NCBI GenBank assembly: GCA_023375675.1
Contig: JALQBC010000010.1
Span: forward strand, 620,001 to 684,000
Length of the DNA: 64,000 nucleotides
Source: Cytospora piceicola
Lineage: Eukaryota > Ascomycota > Sordariomycetes > Diaporthales > Cytosporaceae
Direction of reading: 5' to 3'
Shown: positions 18,816-29,967 of the stretch, in pieces
Layout: every line of letters begins with the position of its first letter
Numbering within the stretch: the first letter of the stretch is position 1
Made by a program: the position numbers and the translations under genes
Notes under the pieces: model-generated
What the model saw: only the letters and a program-made list of their open reading frames with translations
Told to the model about the DNA's origin: nothing
Databases searched by the model: none

Positions 18816-21781
18816 ATTCTATATGACTTGTGAGACCAAGCTGACTGCAGGCGCTGTAATAGTGTGATTGTGGTCTGTTAGGAAATGGGATGTGAACTGG
18901 AGTCGAGGACAACAAACAATAATTTTAGTAGAGAAAGAAAGTGAACGTGATGTGATGTGAGATTGAGACCTAGGTATAAGGGTTAAGTAGGTAACGTTGG
19001 TGGCTTGGGTGCAAGGAGCAGAGGTTTGCCCCTTTTTTGTACATGATCTACTGATCTGGACGCTGCGGGTAACGCGGGAACTGATTCTATGTTGGTCGAA
19101 CGGTATGGTACAGTTTAAGGTTATCTGGGCCACTGCAGCTAGCCCCCGGGGGAGGGGGGCTTATTTAAGACAGCAAAAAATGGGAGGTTATGGGATGTAC
19201 TGTAGTAGAAACCCCAGGAGCTATGAAATCTCGCAAGTCCTAGGGTAGGCTCCTATCTCGATTTTTGAAAGATTCAATCCATTCCCATAGGGCTAACTTA
19301 CATACAACATATCAGATAGGTAATTAGATTGATTTTAATACTTTGGTTCGCAATCCGTTGCCCCTTTTCATTCGGAATGAAGCCGAGAAGCTCATCACTG
19401 ACATTCAGGTTAAACGCCCGTGGAATATTAGGATATCCCTGGCTCCTCCACGTTCACTCTTTTCCCGCCCTTGGGACTATTACCTTGTTGCGCTGAACAC
19501 ATTTGTCTTCCGTTCCAGGCTTCACGTATATGATGTTGAACCTTAACCCGCAGGCAGCAATCCGGATTACTGTTGTCCTGTCTTTCCTCCATAGAGGGGA
19601 GTGTGTTCAGCTCTTCAGTTCAAGCGATGTGCCCTCGTCTGTTCCATCCGCCTGTGCTTTTGCGTTAATTCAAGACGTTAACTGCTCGCAGTTTATTTCT
19701 GTAAGCTATATTTTATTCCAGAGGTTCATTGGGAAAACCATACTAGACACCCCTGTGCACATCAACATGTGCCAGCTCAATATTATCTTTCCAGTCCGGA
19801 GTGGAACTCACAGCGGAACCACAGTATACGAATTTAACAGAAACATCATACAAACGGTAAAGTCATTCGTAGACCCTTCACTATAGGAATACTCCTACCC
19901 CCAGAGCCTTCTTTTAAAGGTGCCCTTAGGGGTTAGGTGATAGCCTTAATATTACCCCTTCTAGAAGGCTATTTAAGAAACCATACTTTTTTCAAATAAA
20001 TCTGTGTGAAATGTCATTTCACACACCAAAAAACAAAAAACGAAAGAAACAAGTTGGCCATACCTATTATGCACCCAGCGACTTATGAGCAGACAGACCA
20101 ACTTGTTCACCAACATTCTCAGTATTACTAGATAACACTGCTGATGTGATATGACTCTTGAATTTATCGATTGAACATATCGTGACAGGATACCAATATT
20201 TGATTTTGAGTCACACGTGAAAGTCGTACCAAATTTGTCCAAGACGGTCAAATTTATTCAGGCCCTTGGAAGTAGAAGTCCGAGGTCAAGCTCACGAGTG
20301 GGCTATAGACTCTGTATCCACCGAATTCGAATTCAAACCATTCGTGGTTTTGGAAAGAACTGCCCAGAAGAAATAAACGTTTTTTCTGGGTGGCTGTGGT
20401 CTCCGCCCACTCAGCCTTGTAAGTGGTCTCAGCCTTGTCCTACCAGCCTTGTAAGTGATCAGCCTTGCGGAGTCCAGGTTCTTGACAGTAAGAAATGACA
20501 GTAAGAAATGACAGTAAGAAATGACAGTAAGAAATGACAGTAAGAAATGACAGTAAGAAATGACAGTAAGAAATGACAGTAAGAAATGACAGGAAGGAAT
20601 GTAAGAACTCGTGTAATATCATCTGCCAATGTGCTTCAACCAGAGTTGGCAGCATTTTACTTCCCTGTCCAGGCCCTAATGCATCTTATCACTCCTTACT
20701 TTCGATCGGCAACCGGATCTACAGGCTGACCACCAACACCTTTGTCTGTGTCTGACTGAAGGTCCTGAAACTAGCCGCAATGAAATTACAGGCCCGTAAC
20801 CTATTAAACTGTAAATCCCCCACCCTCGGTGCGGAACCTGGACTTGATTGTTTACTTCTACTTCCACAGCAGGGCCTATATTTGTTACACAACATAGGAA
20901 ACCTGAGCCCTGCCACCTGTTGGGTCTTGGACTCGGTAAGGACATAGTAAGTACCCCGGTAGCTAAATATTTACTGTTTTTTTATTCAATACGTAACATT
21001 TGTTATACCTGGCCACGAAACACTGGGAATCTAATAACCGTTTACTGGGCTTATTGGAAATTTGGTGATGGCTTGGTCAGCTAGTCGCTATCCGAGTTGC
21101 GCACACATCTCGGTCAAACTCAAGACTGATCGAGGTACTATCCAGATGAATGTGTTCACTTGGCTAGCTGCGGTAAGGACAATCAATATTGTAGCAGGAA
21201 TCGAGTGGTGTCAGTGATGTCGTGGCTTGGGGTTTTGCGGAGAGAGCACTTCCGAGCGACCACGTAGGGAAGGAACACTACAACAGGGCCTCACACCGTG
21301 TCTAAGTCTTTAGAAGGTAGTAATGACAGGAACATAACTTCCCGGGCCCTGCCGGGTCGAATATTTGTTTCGATCCCGATCGGCGTATCGTGGTCTTGGA
21401 TTTATAACCTCGGCGGGTCTCTGTATCCGGCGCCACACAGAGCTTGGAGGTATTCCGTTCGAGGCCTCGGGATTCCACGAGATTAGGTGCGTGATCGGTC
21501 CCTGATAGGACCCCGGAGCTGGGAAGATCCGAATGTCGAAGCAGGCAATGAGGAATGGCTTGACGCTAGTAAGAATTTCATCATTCGTGACTGTGTCCCA
21601 TCATTAGACATAAGGGGCCCTGGGATGGCACCTGAGGAGTTCTCTGGTCTAATCAAAACTGGAAGGAACGACATTTACTACTTTGGCATTGCAAAGTGAT
21701 ATTCAAGATTGTCCGGAAAATCACAGAAATTCTTTCATATATTAGCAACAAATTTATTTCGCTGAAGAAAACTGTAAATTA
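18816..21781. other. Gene-poor region
   Basis: About 3 kb with no supportable gene. Open frames up to 127 codons occur (for example 19503-19886) but lack family character or splice partners. The stretch includes the 13-bp minisatellite at 20483-20599. The first 150 bases are the likely promoter of the 319-residue gene. Confidence 0.45.
20483..20599. repeat. 13-bp minisatellite, nine tandem units
   Basis: Eight perfect head-to-tail copies of TGACAGTAAGAAA followed by one degenerate copy (TGACAGGAAGGAA). There is no spacer, so it is not CRISPR-like. It lies in non-coding DNA; the antisense frame it creates (repeated Ser-Phe-Leu-Thr-Val-Ile) is an artefact. Confidence 0.95.
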
Positions 21782-23233
21782 CTACTCGCTTTTTAAGGCT
21801 TGCCTAATCTCCAGTAAAAGCCTCTGAAGTCGCCTCCTTAGATCTAGTCCCAAACGTCGCAATAAGACATCAGAAAAGGGATATGTTGGGTGAGGGCTTG
21901 CGCCAGCGCTGCCTGTTCCGAGACCAGAATAGTTCGGGAGCTGCGGGCTGCTTGTCTCGTGGCCACTACTCTTGGGCTCCTCCGCCTTGAGCAGGCCAGA
22001 TATTTGGTTAACAAGCCGTTGCGGTCTATGAAGCTCGCCCAAGAGCAAGTGCATCAAGCAGCGTGCTGAGTATGCTCCTTCGGCTGCCGAGACATAAGAT
22101 TCCCGTCCTCTGTCGTTCGCACTCGGCGATGGTGTTGACGGTTCCCATGATCTTCCCAACCCCGTGGTATAGTTATTCTCGTGTTCCTTGATTCCACTGC
22201 TACCAGTGGAACTTGTATTTTCATTTCCGATCGCAAATTCGGGACCCATGAGGCGTTTGGTTTGAGCTGCGTCCGCATAACAGTCCATGACTTTCATGAG
22301 GATCATGGACAGCATAACAAGCAGATAGCTATCATGTGGGTAGAAACACTGCAATATAACGTCGATTCTGTCGGTCGCTTGCCTGTTCCGGGAAATGATG
22401 GACTGAATGTGATGAGCGAGTGTTGTATTTCCTGGATGTTGTGACAAATCGGCGGCCGAGGCCGTGCGAAATAGTTTTAGCAAGCCAATAGTCCATGACG
22501 AACATCTGCATTGAGACAAATTTTCTTCCAAGTCGTGATTGTTCTGTATCGTGTCGCTGAAGAACTCGGAGGGAAATAAGTGGCCGCTTGAGGAGGAGAC
22601 GGCTGACGGCGGATTGGATGGGAAAAGCGCAGAAGTGCCAGCTTCGTCATGTATAGGTAGAGTCTCAGCCAGGGACGGCGTATCATTGTCGTTGAAGGGC
22701 ATGGAAAAAGAATTCAGGCCTCCCAGATCACCCATCAAGTGCATTCCCTTTTCGTTTTCAGTGAAATAAGAACTTGAGGCCGGGGCGATATAATGGCCGA
22801 AGTCGCTTTCCATGGCTGCAAATTCCGCCGACGGGGACGATTCCATTGGACCAGAAGACAGACTTGATACTGATATCGTGGCTGGAGCTTGGGATAGATC
22901 TGAAATTGTTGGTAGCGAGTCGAACCAATGGACCGGGGACAGTGGTAGCTGGGGAGATCCGCGTGCAACCACGGGAGACACGCTGGTTGCAGCACCGCTG
23001 CGGGTCGATGAACTTGTCCCTGAGCGAGCAGCCGGATTGCGACCTCCTCTCTTTGACCTAACATATTCGCACGTGATACCCCTGGATATACATTTCGAGC
23101 ATGCTGGCTTTTGTTTGTGGCACTTGACCTTGGATGATGCGCATGCAACACAACTATCACGAAGCTTCGGTAGTGGTGTGCTGGGCTTGGGAGTTTCAAC
23201 AGCTGGAGCTGTTGTTAATCGGGACTTGTCCAT
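21782..23233 (-). CDS. Zn2Cys6 transcription factor, AflR type
   Basis: One exon of 483 residues. Near the N-terminus is a binuclear zinc cluster with cysteines at 28, 31, 38, 45, 48 and 55 (spacing C-x2-C-x6-C-x6-C-x2-C-x6-C), preceded by a Pro/Thr-rich leader and followed by a basic RSKRGGRNPAA linker. The middle is Ser/Pro-rich and probably disordered. The C-terminal half matches the AflR-like regulatory domain: a CRCSSWTIGLLKLF segment, LAHHIQSIISRNRQATDRID, a hydrophobic helix VMLSMILMKVMDCYADAA, and a final LLRRLGLDLRRRLQRLLLEI amphipathic stretch. Such regulators normally activate a polyketide or related gene cluster in which they lie and bind palindromic TCG-N5-CGA-type sites. No intact biosynthetic gene is adjacent: only an NRPS-like remnant 4 kb to the left and a broken O-methyltransferase 1.4 kb to the right. 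It looks intact yet orphaned. Confidence 0.88.
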   Translation of the reverse strand: MDKSRLTTAPAVETPKPSTPLPKLRDSCVACASSKVKCHKQKPACSKCISRGITCEYVRSKRGGRNPAARSGTSSSTRSGAATSVSPVVARGSPQLPLSPVHWFDSLPTISDLSQAPATISVSSLSSGPMESSPSAEFAAMESDFGHYIAPASSSYFTENEKGMHLMGDLGGLNSFSMPFNDNDTPSLAETLPIHDEAGTSALFPSNPPSAVSSSSGHLFPSEFFSDTIQNNHDLEENLSQCRCSSWTIGLLKLFRTASAADLSQHPGNTTLAHHIQSIISRNRQATDRIDVILQCFYPHDSYLLVMLSMILMKVMDCYADAAQTKRLMGPEFAIGNENTSSTGSSGIKEHENNYTTGLGRSWEPSTPSPSANDRGRESYVSAAEGAYSARCLMHLLLGELHRPQRLVNQISGLLKAEEPKSSGHETSSPQLPNYSGLGTGSAGASPHPTYPFSDVLLRRLGLDLRRRLQRLLLEIRQALKSE

Positions 23234-24627
23234 GATTCTGAAGAAGACAAAGCATTATTGTTATGGAACCAACGATGACATGGAGAGACGAGCCGATGAG
23301 TTGGTAACCTCTCCGCGACGTCGTGTACATCCTTTCAACAGTCTCCCGGTTCTCTCATATATACTTAATTAAGTAGGTAGTAAAATAGCGGCAAAGGCAT
23401 ATTTTTTCTAATTTCTTACCTGCATTCGTGGCGATATATATGGTTCTATCCCCTCTGTTAAGTGCGACATTGGGACAAATCGTTACCTCGTCTCTCCCTT
23501 GTTTTCAACACATCCCACGCTATCCCACACCACTGATCCTCACCTGGGAAGCACACAGGGGGAAGTATTGATAAGCACGCTGATAAGAATCGGAAAGTTC
23601 CGATTCTAGGCTTCGCAAACTCCTTTCCTTGAGTTGACCCTCCAGGGGAGTGAGTGAACCAACTGACATGTTACTTGTCATAATGTACCTAAACTTACAG
23701 GGGCTCTGGTAAAGGATGCTTGGTGCTATTCTGCACATAGTTCCAAGGTGATAGTAAGTTGATTACCTCCCGTGCTACTTAGGTACATACAACGGGGACT
23801 TTGGGAGGCAGGGTTCATTGCACTGCTTATATAGGCACAGGACATTGTCAGCAATTTGTTGACTCGCTGCCTTCCATGAGTATTTCAAGGATTCTAAGTG
23901 CATTCGGCAACTTATACGTAAGGTCGAACAAAGCCAGCTCAGCCTCAGGATGGAATTATGGGAAACGTAACATTCCAGCTCGGACCTTCAGCAACCATGC
24001 CTAGTGGCTGCTGCGACTTGCTGCTGTACTTGATGCCGAGCGCGATAGCAGAATAGTGATTGGACTGAAGCTTGGTGACGACAAGGCGACCGCCACTGTC
24101 CCGGACACAAGGATTCGCTTCTACCAGATTTGTCGTACTCATCCCGTGCATATCAGTTGCACAACCGTCAAGCGGCGGGCGCACAATACAGCCTCAACTA
24201 TGGGATCGACAGACCCAAGATCAGGTTATATCTGAAACGCCACCATGCGCAACAAGCTCGAGTTTGCACGGAGGACGACCAAATGGGAAAGTAGCTCCAA
24301 CCTAGGCCCACATTGCGAGAGTCTAGTAGCCTGAATCAGCGCCACGCAGTACGTAGAAGGCCGTGTTCTCGAGTATCTGTATTACCTGTCGTGCGCACAC
24401 CTGCGCCGTAATCCTCGGGTGTAGCTCCCCCATAGAGACGACGCTGTCAGCGGCTGCTGACCCGCCCACCATACACTTGGACGACCTAGAGAAGACAGGG
24501 GTGGCGCTCGGTAAGACCTGCAGCTACTCGAGTGGGTTCGGCGCAACCTGGATTTTCTTACATACATATCAGGCAGACCGCTCCTCCGCGAATAAGCCAA
24601 TCGATCTGTAGGAATTCTGGTGTGGAC
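23234..24627. other. Intergenic region right of the AflR-type gene
   Basis: Contains the likely promoter of the regulator (23234-23450) and otherwise nothing recognisable. A TACTTAGGTA variant of the recurring palindrome lies at 23776-23785. Short frames near 24072-24611 have no family character and may be further debris of the adjacent methyltransferase locus. Confidence 0.4.
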
Positions 24628-25325
24628 TCACGTCAACAATGCATGCGCTCTCCACACCGGCCCCGGTAAGTCGGTCAAGCAGGTCAACGAGACCTTGGCT
24701 TGTGTCCCCAACGCTTCCAAGGTAAGCAGCCCACTGGCGCTGTAGTATTGGTTATTGCACGCAGCGAAGGTCAGACCTATATTCGACGATAGCGTGACGC
24801 CACTCAGCTGACGCTGGGCGGCCTTGCTCATTTGTAGTGTCGCGGGGGCGGCCGTCTCGCTGAAGAACATGGCAGCGTCCGAAATAGGAAAATGGGTGAA
24901 GAAGGAGGCGGAGAGCCCCGGGTGGGCGACCTGCTCGGAGCCGGCTTAGGGGCTCCTGGAACAAGCCGGTGGTGGCCATCAGTTCCACCACTCGGCGAAG
25001 CTATGTCCCCGGCACGTTCACTAAGGTCTGCCAAGTCATCGGCTTCCATCGCGCCGTGGAGCGGTATGCAGGCCAAGACTTCGAACTGCTTTTAGCAGTG
25101 GAGGCATGCCAGTACCTGGGTCTGCATGATATATATGGTTAGCTTTTGACGACACCACCGTTTTGTCAACGCGGTCATGAAGACTAGTGTTAAGAGAGAG
25201 CTAATGCCAGGTGAGGACAATACCTCGTGGGTGAGCTGTTGGATGGATTCTGTCTGGCCTGCTAGCATTGTTTGGAAGGGAATCAAAGTGGCCGACATAT
25301 TGTCCCCAAGCAAACCACCTCGCAA
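24628..25325 (-). pseudogene. Broken O-methyltransferase (secondary-metabolite type), N-terminal part
   Basis: Pieces of the N-terminal winged-helix/dimerisation region of a fungal small-molecule O-methyltransferase lie in order but in three different minus-strand frames. Around 25095-25005 reads FEVLACIPLHGAMEADDLAD followed by LSERAG. Then, in another frame interrupted by a TAG, LRRVVELMATTGLFQEP (about 25000-24950). In a third frame come VAHPGLSASFF, THFPISDAAMFFSE and TAAPATLQM (about 24925-24820). This order matches OmtB/AflO-like methyltransferases, where the VAH-x-x-LSA motif follows the LFxEP motif. An upstream piece at 25325-25225 (IPFQTMLAGQTESIQQLTHE) may be the first exon, with a GTATTG donor at its end. 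The SAM-binding domain is not clearly preserved. Two frameshifts and an internal stop make it non-functional as read. Confidence 0.55.
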
Positions 25326-27370
25326 GGTACTTCAAATCAACCAAGACCCCATGGATGGGAGGAGTCACTGCGCACTGCTTTGCGGCACTGTTCAGCGAGG
25401 GCCTTGGCTGCCGTGGTACTAGGCGAGCGGCTCGGTCTGGGTCTCGGTTTGTTGCAACACATTCAAGGTAGCTAATTAGGCAGCAGTGAACTTGGATTAC
25501 CGTTTGATGTCCTAAGTAGGGCAGTAAAAGAGTCGAGCATATGGAATGTCTCTGGGCCTAATCCGTGACTCTCTAACGCAAATCACCGTTGATGTGGTTG
25601 AGATGATGTTGTATAATTTGCTCTTTTTGAGGACCAAAAGTATATGTTCTGAACTGTACATCCTCACTCACACCGGGACTGATATCTGGTTGGAGCTCAC
25701 GCCATGGTAATATTCTGTTCATCCCTGGCTGACTTTCTTCGCTTGAGGGTCTTGGTCTATTACGTCTTGGTCCCAGGCTTGACTTCCAAGGTACCATCTG
25801 GAGCTTTTCAGCCTTGAGAAAGCCCTTTGATACACCCCGTGGTCATTTGTATATGGTGAGGAATCTGCTGGCTTGAAAGAATCATATTCGTAGCCACCAA
25901 TGGAAATGCATATACACCTACCTACCTGCAAGAGCGGCCCAGAAGCTCGAACTCGGTTCCCAGCCCCAGATGCGTTAGAGAGAGTTGGAGTGCAGCTGCG
26001 ATGATTGCGGTCCTATCGTTGAAGATGTTGAGGCTTGTAGTTGCTTGGGACTACACTTGGATCCTTTCGTCATTCGGAACGAACCTTTGACCGGTAGGAT
26101 CTCGTGCGGTGGGCTTAATTCTCACTGGCGTCAGGATTATAAGCGCCATATACGCCCGTCGTGATGTTGTCGCCAACCTTGGAAGTAAGTCGGGTTTCAC
26201 AAACTGCAACCTCCAGCGGGATGCATCATGCATGCACCTGTGACTGTGATCACACGTGGCGAAGTAAGTCGGCTTAGTCCATAGGATCCGAGACCTCCCC
26301 GCCGAACAGGCCGCATGAACCTGGATGGACATAACTTTGGGAGCACATATATCATCGCCAGGATCTACTCATCCTAGCAGCAAGGTAAAGTGCCACTTGC
26401 TACCTTACTGAAACCCGTCACTGAGGCCTGTCAGCAACTCTGATCCTCTGAAAGTTGGGGTGCGAACACTGCGTCAGGCCCGGGAAGCCCGGGGCCATGT
26501 ACTACATGTCTGTTAATGAATCTGATGACGGTCATTCAAACGGGGTTTGTGCTGGTTCGGCTTGGTTGATTATTTGTCTTAGTAGAACTTGAAGCGGCAG
26601 GATGTGGACTTCACAATCATGGTGGATACCAATGAGTCCCTCCATTATATGTACTGGCAGAACTTCACTCTTTGACCGTGAATGATTCCAACGATCGACA
26701 ACAGCCTTCTTTGCTCGGGTAGTCGGAAACTTAGGTCATGCCAGAAAATCCCGTAAGTGATTCTATAACACAGTTATCCTTTTTTGTTGGTCAGTACAGG
26801 CATCAGACGGGAGAACATCAGTAAGTGGCGTGGCCAAGTAGTACTGTTGTTGTAGAGACCTCCAAAGTCCCAGTCGCTGTGTGTGGGACTTTGATGATAA
26901 CCTTGGAACTCGGACTAAGCTTGTGACTTATTTCTTAAGAAGACCCTAAGATGTTCGATACAGGCGCCTGAGTCTACAAAGGACGCCGGACTGGACCAAC
27001 ATTCCAACACTACTTCATCGTTTCCAGTCTAGAGAAGCATTTACCTTCCCTGTCTGGCTTCGAATAAATGGGGCTTCAAAGCGTATCTCCATGTGGTCTT
27101 TAGAACTGTAGCCGCGAAATCAGTCCGTAGGTTAAGTAGATCTGAACTATGAATTCGGAAAGTGTACTAAAATCCGTGGTAATTATAATACAGATAAAGT
27201 CCACAGTATTGATGAAGTAGTTAATATGGGCATTTAGAGAGCGCTCCGTTACGTAAACTGTACGCCAGCCAATATATACAGATGATCCCAAATCAAACCA
27301 CGCCCCTTCTTGATGCCTTCGACTGCAAAGATGAATCGGGAGAATATCATGCATTCGAAATGCAGACGAC
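25326..27370. other. Gene-poor region
   Basis: About 2 kb without a supportable gene. A minus-strand frame at 26051-26332 has some protein character (ATTSRRAYMALIILTPVRIK) but no start, splice partner or known family. The region may contain additional decayed coding DNA. Confidence 0.4.
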
Positions 27371-27928
27371 TTATGAGACAGTGATATTCGCAGTGTAGTA
27401 GCTGAAACTGGTGGAACCGCTGGCCTGTAGAAACAGTCAGTCAAGGACTCATTGTGCAGTAATGAAGTGGATCTGTTTTGGCGTTCGACTTACTCCGACA
27501 AGGTGTGGGATGGCTGCATTCAAGATGTAGTCACCTGCTGAGGTGCCGGCAGGAATGGTCACATCCTCAGTGAAGGTGTAAGGGTACGAAAGGCCCTCAT
27601 TTCCGCTGTGACAACAGTAAGCGGTCAGCAAACTAGAGTTAAAGGCACAAACTTGCAAGTCCCCCACTCGTATTTAAGGCGATACTTACGTCAGAGTCGT
27701 GTAGCCGATCTGGGTGCCGACGCAAGTCTCGCAAGAGTTCTCGGGAATTGAGAGGCCCCAGATGATGCTGTAGTCCTCCCAGTTCTGCACGTAGATGGCT
27801 GTCTGCATGGTCGCTGTGATGTTGCTTCCAGCCGTTGCGGTGGAAGGCGCGTTGAAACCTGTGATATAGCCCATGGCGGTCGGGGCTAAGGCCAGGGCAG
27901 CGGCAGCGAGAGACTTGAAGGAGACCAT
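27371..27928 (-). CDS. Nis1-like small secreted protein
   Basis: Three exons on the minus strand, 27928-27690, 27605-27494 and 27424-27371, give 134 residues. Both introns (84 and 69 nt) have GTAAGT donors, a CTGAC or TGACTGAC branch region and CAG acceptors, and phase is continuous. The first 20 residues (MVSFKSLAAAALALAPTAMG) form a typical signal peptide with an Ala-x-Gly cleavage region. The mature part is a beta-rich domain with the Nis1-family pattern: an early ITGFNAPSTATAG strand, AIYVQNWEDYSIIWGLS, a CETCVGTQIG element, then the VTIPAG-x-SAGDYILNAAIP strand pair and a final TANITVS. NIS1 proteins of plant-associated fungi are secreted and reported to interfere with plant immune receptor kinases; others are of unknown role. 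Function here is inferred from the family only. It is an effector candidate in a gene-poor setting. Confidence 0.75.
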
Positions 27929-28859
27929 CTTTGCGTTATGTAAGTCTGTATATTTTTTTAAAGTAGTGCGTCTTGGTGTGAGAACCGTCCCAGGAAGTCT
28001 TGAAGACGGGATTGGAGCTGTTGGGATAATGAGAGGAGTGGTGGATCAACTAACAAACGCTGAAGGCATGAAGTGTCGTTCTCGTTCATTTATAGACCCT
28101 TCACGCCTGCATGGTTGGGGCCAAGACAGGAGGGAAGCCCCCAGTTTACTGTGTAAGGTGGCTCAGTCAGGCAGTCCCGGCCCAGTGGAAGGCCATGTGG
28201 TGGCATTTGTAGGACATGCCCTGCCAACGCCTGCCTCCTGAACACGAGAATCCAGAAGCAGGCGAACCAAAACCTGACGGTGTGATGTCGATCCTGACGT
28301 TTATTTACCGCATATATACTACCTATCTTCCAAGGTTGTTACTAAGGGTATGTATACTCCAGGCTTCAAGATATGGGCAGTGGATCGCCCTTGCCGCTTA
28401 CCTACCTGTGTTACATAGACGTGTGCAGTATGCGCTCAGCTGTGCCGCGATCCTGCCTGATCAACTTTTGGAAGACAATACTTCTGGAGGCCAGCTTCTT
28501 GGATTCATCAAGGCCTATTTGACCACCTGCAGTCTCGTGTCCCACGGTGTAGGCAGTATTGTCCTCCTCACCTCACATATGACGCATACCTAGGTACCTA
28601 CTGAAGATAATATGTCTGTCGCCTTTGCAGGTTCACGACAAGGATTCTACCTCTTGCTGGCTTAGACTGGCACAAACTGTGGGCTTCTTGTGTGTTCCAA
28701 TTCAAATCTGGTTTATTGGATGCTACTTACGTATCCTGGGGCATAGACAGCCGGAGAAAACAATTACTATCGTCATATGCATTTGCTTCACTCCGATGAA
28801 TGTAGACAACAGTGCCCTCCACACACCCCAGGGTGAGCACCATCTTATAAATAACTAGT
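27929..28859. other. Intergenic region between the two secreted-protein genes
   Basis: Contains the Nis1-like gene promoter (27929-28100) and the 3' flank of the Hce2-like gene. One TACCTAGGTA palindrome lies at 28587-28596. No other feature was seen. Confidence 0.45.
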
Positions 28860-29496
28860 TCATGGCGCAGAGCGAAGAATCCACTGTATGTCTGCACCAT
28901 TCGCACTTATTGACACACACTTCATGTTTCCTATGAACGTATGTATCAAATGATCAGTGTCCATCTCAACAGCGCTCTGGAGGATGAAGTGTACGTCTGA
29001 ATCTCCGATGCTACATACCGGGACCGTTATTAAAGCCATTTCCATATTTGTGCGGTAAATTGTGACTTACTAGACCATGTCATTCACGCCATCGTTGCGA
29101 CTTACACCGAAGTAGCAAGTGCCCCAGCCGATGAGAGTCGTATAGCTCTCGTCGTCGTCCCAGTCCTAAAACACAACAGTCTGATCAGTCGCTAGCGAAA
29201 ATAAGTCTGAGTCCTTGAACTTATAGGTAGCTTACCGACAATACCCAAGTGCCAAACATGGTGGATAATTCTCCTGCAAGCTGGTCACAATCTGACCACC
29301 AGATATCAACGGGCGTGGTCCTCGATATGGTAGTATCGGTGCAATCATGCTGAGAATCGCCGGCCTGACGAAATTCAACGTTAGTCCGCTTGTCCAGCGC
29401 GGCCGCCGAGGTGTTGCTGGCTATGAAGCCTATATTAGCTGCAAGGCATGTTGTTGTGAGGCCGCCGGCAAGAATGTTTGCAGTAGATACCCTCAT
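28860..29496 (-). CDS. Hce2 (Ecp2-like) secreted protein
   Basis: Three exons on the minus strand, 29496-29236, 29165-29071 and 29010-28860, encode 168 residues; introns of 70 and 60 nt start GTAAGC and GTAAGT and end TAG, and phases agree. The start MRVSTANILAGGLTTTCLAA is a signal peptide; a Lys-Arg pair (LDKR) about 40 residues in suggests Kex2-type processing. The mature part follows the Hce2 layout: DCTDTTISRTTP, then WWSDCDQLAGEL, GTWVLS, a Gly-Thr-Cys element (LIGWGTCYFGV), the IGDSDVHFIL strand-helix and a late Cys (NMKCVSI). That gives four cysteines, able to form two disulphides. Hce2 proteins are homologues of Cladosporium fulvum Ecp2, secreted proteins found widely in fungi, some of which provoke host cell death; roles in competition between fungi are also possible. 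The longer reading frame upstream of 29496 is leader. Confidence 0.8.
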
Positions 29497-29967
29497 ATTG
29501 TCGTGAAATTTAAGTTTTCGATGTGGTGTTGTGTTATGCAAGTTGCTCAAGTAGAGTACTGGTTTGGTAAGCTTGGAGTAATAGACTGACTTTCTGGTAC
29601 ACTTCCCCACCAGTCTTGACGTTTATATAGTTTGACTTTGGCGTGTGACAAGATAGAACTGAGCCTTCAGAAGCTCTCTATGAAGTGTCACATCGTGGCG
29701 TGATTGCAATAAGAGGCATAGTGATACGATGAAACAGTCGGAGGATACCAGAAGTCAATATTGACCAGTAGATTGACCAGCACTGAATGGGGGGGGCCCC
29801 AGGTGTACCCTGATTTGAAGCCCCGAGATAGAACCTTACCCTAGGAATTACTCATTCCACCTTGATATTTAGTGGCAGCCATGACACCCTACGAAGTCTT
29901 CTTCAACTCTTCCTGGGCCTCCAACTTCCTGTGATATTGAACTGCACGAGGGATCAGTTCCTCCCCG
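29497..29967. other. Intergenic region
   Basis: Promoter side of the Hce2-like gene and 3' flank of the aldo-keto reductase gene. Includes a run of seven G near 29790-29796. No gene seen. Confidence 0.45.

Noticed and set aside
20483..20599. Possible CRISPR-like array
   Set aside because: Units abut without unique spacers; it is a simple minisatellite in a eukaryotic genome.
26051..26332. Minus-strand frame with some hydrophobic, protein-like sequence
   Set aside because: No start codon context, splice partner or recognisable family; kept only as a note in the gap description.
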